A stretch of DNA of 64,000 nucleotides from Antedon mediterranea (taxonomy: Eukaryota > Echinodermata > Crinoidea > Comatulida > Antedonidae): the NCBI RefSeq assembly GCF_964355755.1, contig NC_092673.1, positions 1,989,001 to 2,053,000 on the forward strand, read 5' to 3'. The position numbers and the translations under genes are program-made. The notes beneath the pieces were generated by a model. That model saw only the letters and a list, made by a program, of their open reading frames with translations, did no database searches and was not told the origin of the DNA. Position 1 is the first letter of the stretch. The number at the start of each line of letters is the position of its first letter. Shown one piece after another: positions 60,001-64,000 of the stretch.

Positions 60001-62765
60001 AAATCCAGGATAGTATTATATATTATATGGTTGGGCCGGAGTACTCTGGTTGCATTGATGGATTTATTTAGTCTTGTGTTCAAGGGGTTACAACTCAAAT
60101 TGTATTCTTGAATATCATTCAGCTATACTGTATAACATGAAATATAAGAATTATTAACTGTCTATTATCGTAGTTTAAATCAGATTATAAGCATAAAAAA
60201 CTGTATTAATAAACAAAAATTAATCTGTATGTATCTAATAATTTGCATGGCTCAAATAGCAATGGTGCTTATCGCATATAAAGCTCTGTCTACACTATCA
60301 AAAATGTTATGTGCTCAAATATGATAGTGATATGCCCAAAGATGGTAGTGATATTCCCAAAGATGGTAGTGATATGGACACATCACTTTTTGTTGTCACA
60401 TAAAGTTTGATAGTGTAGACATAGCTTTTGATGAACATTAAGATAACTTAAGTAAACTTTAGCATTCTGTATGAACTAGCAGTAGGACAATTATTAATCT
60501 CCTTTGATAGTGGAATCATAAGCTATACCTCTAGACAGCTCAAAATTACCTAGTCGACGTGATTATTTAGACGTTAAAGTATAATGGTTTTAAATTTTGA
60601 CATAAATTATTACTAGTAGATTGAGAAAGAATGATTTCAGATATAATGTTCTTCTACAAGATGTTACAACATAAACAGACTAGCTACTGGCAATAATCAC
60701 ATTTAAAAGGTTACACTGCTTGAAAAAAACTAAAATGCTATCAAAAGTCGAAAGAGAATACAATAAATGAGAAATAATATTAATCATAAATTACAATGAA
60801 ATCGAACAATAAATTATAAAAAGAAGATGTAAATGTCAACGTGGTATTCAACACAAAGTCTGTCATATCACTTTTTAAAATTTATCTTTATGATCAGTTT
60901 TACCATTACCGTACTGACGCGGGTATAAGCCCACCCCCCTCGAACATGAAATCACGTCAAGTTTGGGGGTGGGCTTATACCCGAGGATCCAAAAATGCAG
61001 ATCGTCAAAAACAGCACATGTACACTGTGTATTCCACCATGCGAGCGAGCGCCCTCAAGTGTACGACGTTGCCTCTAAAATACACGAGGTGTAGAGTGTC
61101 TGAAAATTAAGCTTATAGTTCGTGTAATTTATCGTAGAATATCTTATTTTAAACATCAATTTAACAAGAATTTATCAAGCAGAAAAGCAATTAATGGGTG
61201 GGCTTATACCCGAGTGCCTCATTTTTCATGAAAATTAGTCAAAAGTCGGGGGTGGGCTTATACCCGAGTATGGGCTTATACCCGAGTATGGGCTTATACC
61301 CGCGTCAGTACGGTATTTAAATGTACCCACTGTCTGTCCACTATTAAAGCTCTGTCCACACTATCATACCTTATGTAACAACATGTGATGTGCCCATATT
61401 GTCATGGTGATGTCATAACACTACCATATTTGGGCACGACAAACTTTTTTTGACAAACTAGTTTGATAATGTAGACAGAGCTTTAGGAGATAGGGAATTG
61501 TCTCATGATATAATCATGGTAGATGCTACACTGTTATTGCCATGAACTGAAAAACCTTATTTAAATTTTTTTTTTCAATTTAAATCCATTTATCAAAATT
61601 AAATTCTGCAATTTATTTTTAATAAATTTTCGTTTCAGGGTGTTAATTTTTGTGGTGCCGATCTTACCAGACTTGACCTACGATTTGTTAATTTTAAGTT
61701 AGCTAACTTAAGTGGAGCAAATTTATCCGGTGCAGATATGTCATTTTGTTCATTAGAGCGAGCTAATCTAGCAGGAGCCATTATGGATGTAAGTTCAGTT
61801 TGTGCATTAATGTTATTAATGTTGTGCATTAATGTTATTGCAAACTTTAAGTAGTAGTAGTAGTATATTATATAACAACTGACATACAGGTATAGTGTCT
61901 TCCTCTTGTACTGTCATAGAACAGGAATTTTAGCTATTAAGGCCAACACAGACAGCGTCGTAATACGAGTCGTCTCATCGGGTGAAAATTAAACTTGTTA
62001 AAATTGTTTAATGTTCTTCACAAACTAAAAATCAATCGATGATATCTTGTGACGTATCGTCTTGGACAGCACCGACGAGTCAAGTCCAGACAAGGCCTTT
62101 TTTTTGGACCTCATCATACGCCGCTGTCTGAGTTGTACTTTGCGTATCTAATACTAATGAAAGTTAACAAATAAACGGCTAACAGTATCTAATACTGTTA
62201 GCCATTTATTTTTTTAATTTTATTTGATTGTGTAAGAGCTTTTTGTAGATTTGTCAGATGTTCAACCAACTCTGACATTAGAAAACTTTTCAATTCACAA
62301 TCACTGACCAAAATATGTTATGTTAGTTCATTGTGCGCATACTGGAATATTGGGGCATGTGTCACCTCCTTACCTTGATGCAGGGTTGATGATTTCTAGG
62401 TCCAGACGACGACCGACGACACATCGATTGACCTGAACTAAGTCGTTTGTCGCAAATCAAAAGCTCCTTATTGTTCCATCTGAGAACATTTTGGCAATTG
62501 ATTCAGGTGACTTTAACAAATTCACTTTGAATCTAATTTTGAAATTATGAATAGTTGTGTGCTTGTGAATGTCCAAATCAAATTCTTTTTATAAATAAGT
62601 TTCATAAAACAGTTTCATTTATTATACAAAACTAGTAGGATCTAATTTGTTTTTTACAGGGAGCAAACCTACAGGGTGTGAAGATGGTTCTTGCCAACTT
62701 AGAGGGCGCATCGTTACGAGGCTGTAATTTTGAGGATCCTTGTGGAGCCAAAACAAATATGGAAG
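45053..62765 (+). CDS. KCTD9: KCTD9, BTB and pentapeptide-repeat protein (3' partial)
   Basis: BTB protein that acts as a Cullin-3 ubiquitin ligase substrate adaptor. Exons: 45053-45100, 46190-46311, 46642-46685, 46991-47117, 53499-53557, 55146-55277, 55995-56167, 61639-61788, 62660-62765. All join in frame (320 residues visible; human protein about 390, so the last repeats lie beyond the right edge). The first exon has only 16 codons (MKRVIVQKNGTTGNGK) and matches the known N-terminus. Residues 1-70 form the KHA-like domain and end in DDEVLYISEGEAF. The BTB domain (about 90-180) includes DWVALNVGGKRFTTTR and FLIDRSPRYFEPILNYLRHG. From 236 the A(N/D)LxX pentapeptide repeats begin (GADLTRLDLRF, ANLSGANLSGADM, GANLQGVKM). 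The last visible exon uses a GC donor (GAAG|GCAAGT). Introns are swollen by transposons and one hosts a second gene. Confidence 0.95.
45287..46086. mobile_element. GCGCAA palindrome element, long form (800 bp)
   Basis: Left TGTTATGCGCGATTTGAACG and right CGTTCAAATCGCGCATAACA are terminal inverted repeats. CTTA flanks both ends (45283-45286 and 46087-46090). Clusters of GCGCAATTTGAAATTGCGCA palindromes occupy 45300-45425 and 45830-46070. The middle is unique, non-coding and partly GC-rich (45585-45620). The element fills most of KCTD9 intron 1. A run of about 22 C follows at 46100-46122. Confidence 0.8.
46705..46869. mobile_element. Family A MITE
   Basis: Ends ATCTGTCTACACTATCAAAC and GTTTGATAGTGTAAACATAG. 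The inner 'atggtagtgatacgcccaaa' is duplicated. KCTD9 intron, 20 bases after exon 46642-46685. Confidence 0.82.
47562..49315 (+). CDS. Myb/SANT-like DNA-binding protein nested in KCTD9 intron
   Basis: Two exons, 47562-48261 and 48576-49315, joined in phase (Asp split by GT-AG), encode 479 residues. Residues 101-180 (SEVERNILMALVNQYRGAIE... AWAYVEKEYN...KQLRKAYENLKMRSKKD) fit the Myb/SANT-like DNA-binding fold of the FSBP/MSANTD3 type: three helices with the spaced Trp and hydrophobic residues. The last ~45 residues are a basic coiled coil (LEILILQTKLENERREHKLR...), also usual for that family, and probably mediate dimerisation. Residues 46-93 are eight exact-length SLATGS hexads. The start is uncertain: Met1 gives an odd hydrophobic N-terminus, while Met94 (47841) or Met100 (47859) would begin just before the DNA-binding domain. 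Probably a transcription factor, perhaps domesticated from a transposon-linked Myb protein (inference). Same strand as its host. Confidence 0.78.
47697..47840 (+). repeat. Coding minisatellite, 18-bp period, 8 copies
   Basis: Eight 18-base units encode SLATGS-type hexads (variants end in P or H, or carry T for A). No unit breaks the frame. It lies between the start codon and the Myb/SANT domain. Confidence 0.85.
50090..50273. mobile_element. Family D MITE
   Basis: Starts AAGCTTGGTTCCCACTAGAA and ends TCGCTAGTGGCAACCACG. It is the reverse complement of 39803-39982 with only scattered differences. Decayed relatives share 'cccactaggaYgcaa' or 'gggaaccaagct' at 6130-6240, 16095-16205 and 22719-22790. 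Confidence 0.85.
52060..52600. mobile_element. Family B element, longer form
   Basis: Left 'catgtattgtcccttgaaacacaaaaaatgaagg', right 'agggacaatacatctttaag'. The interior differs from the other copies ('acgtaacgattacgtaatgatt...gatcgcgaggaagttttatg'), so this may be closer to a longer parent. No transposase frame. Confidence 0.65.
52850..53075. repeat. Tandem array, 20-bp period, about 11 copies
   Basis: ACTGCTCCACCACACATTTA repeated head to tail. The central copies are identical; the first and last few carry single changes. It lies in a KCTD9 intron, about 420 bases before exon 53499. Confidence 0.95.
53575..54095. mobile_element. Family B MITE carrying a nested element
   Basis: Left 'aaagatgtattgtcccccaaaaacatg', right 'ttcagagggacaa'. 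The usual ~300-bp body is interrupted at 53824-54037 by another transposon. Confidence 0.8.
53824..54037. mobile_element. TGTCGTATTCGA-ended element inside family B
   Basis: Perfect 12-base ends TGTCGTATTCGA / TCGAATACGACA, 214 bp, flanked by ATT on both sides (53821-53823 and 54038-54040). Excising it with one ATT gives 'gacattgaaatggca', which matches 'gacattcaaatggca' in the uninterrupted sibling at about 41150. Confidence 0.85.
54725..55035. mobile_element. Family B MITE
   Basis: Left 'ttaagatatattgtccccc', right 'ggggacaatacatctttaa', with 'gtctgtcagacaatggtttttggtt' in the middle. About 110 bases before KCTD9 exon 55146. Confidence 0.82.
57967..58546. mobile_element. Foldback element with ~155-bp inverted arms
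   Basis: TAAACTTTGAGTAAATATTG at the left end and CAATATTTACTCAAAGTTTA at the right are perfect complements. The arms (57967-58118 and 58391-58546) stay highly similar throughout. Between them lies a SINE-like segment (58190-58400) with 'ggtacccatttgtacacctgggtgg'. Confidence 0.8.
59735..60015 (+). mobile_element. tRNA-derived SINE
   Basis: A-box-like TAGTGCAGTGTGTTGG and B-box-like GGTTCGAATCC are spaced about 35-40 bases apart as in tRNA. A body with 'ccacccaggtgtataaatgg' and a tail 'ttagaggtttcacaacattaggcagtatataaatcc' follow. Related reversed copies at 28735-29000 and 58190-58400. Confidence 0.75.
60281..60428. mobile_element. Family A MITE
   Basis: Ends AAGCTCTGTCTACACTATCA and TGATAGTGTAGACATAGCTT. 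The inner 'agatggtagtgatatKccca' unit is repeated. Confidence 0.85.
60908..61314. mobile_element. GGGTATAAGCCCAC inverted-repeat element
   Basis: Ends ACCGTACTGACGCGGGTATA and TATACCCGCGTCAGTACGGT are perfect inverted repeats, flanked by ATT on both sides (60905-60907 and 61315-61317). 'gtgggcttatacccga' is iterated at the right end. The 89-residue frame over its left half is not a gene. Confidence 0.85.
61346..61484. mobile_element. Family A MITE
   Basis: Ends AAGCTCTGTCCACACTATCA and TGATAATGTAGACAGAGCTT. About 155 bases before KCTD9 exon 61639. Confidence 0.85.
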
Positions 62766-64000
62766 GCAAGTATTATCACTCACTTACTCACTCTTCTAAA
62801 ATGTTCTTGTTATTTTGATGATGAACTCTTTTAAAAATCAGTATTATATATAAATCAATGTACAAAATTGCAGACATTATTTTAAATTTCATTTCTTTAA
62901 TGATGATATCTTTTAACAATTATCTGATTGTCCCAAATTTTAAATAAATAACAGATTGAATTGCAAAAAAAACTAAAAAGGTGTTTTTTAATTCTTTGTT
63001 TCTGTACTGTAACTTGTAACAACAAAAGAACATTTTTAAATGAATAGTTTTACATTACAGCATATGGCGCCATAGATTGTGTATTGTAGAAGTAACTTTA
63101 CCACTAGAAGCAAAACACATTAAAAAATCAATTGCCCCTCCTGTGAATACTCTTGATTAAATTAAACATTTTAAATCAATAATATTTTAAATGTTAATTA
63201 TGCTTTCCAAACATAACTACATGCCCCATCGCTATATCAAAGAATATTAACTTGTTTTTTTGAGTGAACAACATAGCTTAAAAGCTTAACGCTATTTCTG
63301 GTTCACCTGCGTGATCTGAAACTAACCACTTGGTCAATTATATATACCAGCTTCCTCAATCCACAATAGCTTGTTAAATTGATGACATGTTAAATTGATT
63401 GATTCCCTATACTGCCTGTAGCTTATTTATTTATTTCACCATGGATTTTTTTACATTTCGTATTTTATTTCTCTTACATCTAGCATTTTCAATTTTTTGG
63501 GGAGTTTTTTTCAGTTTTTGCAAGATGTCTAAATTTGGCGATTTTGTTTTTCAGAAAAATTTGCACTGTTTAATAACCTCATAACAGAGTAGGCCTACTA
63601 GTACACATTTATATATTATATTTATTTATAAATTATATATACATAATATTTGGCGAATATAAACACATATTGAAAGTGAAAAATACTCTATTTTTTTTAG
63701 ATATTCCATCCAATTAGATATATAAATTTTATGTTTAATAAACATGACCAAATTTGTATAAACTAAACAGTGTATTCCACTACACAAACTTTCAGATTTC
63801 ACAAACTAGACACAATTAACCTTATATATACACTGAATGATTTTGTATCGTCTACGGAATTAGCTAAATTGTGTCAATAAACTTTTAATTAAACGCCACT
63901 CTTTACGGCCGATCTGATTAACTGCATGTTTATTTTACCGCTTTAGCTACATGAGTACTTTAGACTTCTAATGTACTCTAGCTTTATGTGATTAATTTTT
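62766..64000. other. KCTD9 intron to window edge
   Basis: AT-rich. I searched for an acceptor followed by a pentapeptide-repeat exon in phase 1 and found none, so the next KCTD9 exon lies beyond the window. No repeat family recognised. Confidence 0.55.

Larger units (their letters stand above)
56168..61638. other. Longest visible KCTD9 intron
   Basis: Holds an (AAT)n run at about 56470-56498, a decayed family B copy (57190-57420), a long hairpin (57967-58546), a family B left-end fragment (about 59062-59095), a tRNA-derived SINE (59735-60015), two family A MITEs and the GGGTATAAGCCCAC element. No exon found. Confidence 0.6.

Noticed and set aside
60841-61110. 89-codon frame
   Set aside because: Covers the left half of the GGGTATAAGCCCAC transposon.
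62766-64000. Next KCTD9 exon
   Set aside because: The AGs near 63060 and 63495 are not followed by pentapeptide-repeat coding sequence in phase 1.

Overview
The window is animal nuclear DNA: AT-rich, intron-rich, with short exons and canonical GT-AG junctions, and dense with short inverted-repeat transposons and tRNA-derived SINEs. The gene set (BLNK/SLP-76-type adaptor, head-to-head EVC and EVC2, intronless arylamine N-acetyltransferases, KCTD9) and the compact introns suggest an invertebrate deuterostome. An echinoderm is my best guess; I cannot fix the species from sequence alone. All exon models come from reading splice sites by eye and requiring the frame to stay open across every junction.

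Layout. 345-7058 (+): 3' part of a BLNK/SLP-76-like SH2 adaptor, with YxxP tyrosine motifs, a proline-rich middle and a C-terminal SH2 domain. 9741-18665 (-): complete 22-coding-exon EVC gene. 18666-19978: short divergent promoter with a near-consensus RFX X-box at 19482-19495. 19979-34564 (+): complete 24-coding-exon EVC2 (limbin) gene. 34565-38390: transposon nest, including a 1.58 kb hAT-like element with an 8-bp target duplication. 38391-39236 and 42108-42995 (-): tandem pair of arylamine N-acetyltransferases; the first has a 1-base N-terminal frameshift. 45053-62765 (+): KCTD9, running off the right edge. 47562-49315 (+): two-exon Myb/SANT-like gene nested in a KCTD9 intron.

How the genes work together. 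EVC and EVC2 form the complex at the base of the primary cilium that promotes Hedgehog signalling. Here they sit back to back as in vertebrates, and the shared upstream region holds a candidate site for the ciliary RFX regulators. That is the most biologically coherent unit of the window. The adaptor, the acetyltransferases and KCTD9 are not obviously linked to it.

Repeats. At least six inverted-repeat families recur. The commonest is a ~130-180 bp MITE ending AAGCTCTGTCTACACTATC, with 13 copies. Others are a TATTGTCCC-ended family, a GCGCAA palindrome family, an AAGCTTGGTTCCCACTAG family, a pogo-like element and a GGGTATAAGCCCAC element. Several are nested, and sibling copies or duplicated flanks preserve the empty sites. 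I see no CRISPR array, no rRNA, no intact tRNA gene and no convincing viral gene.
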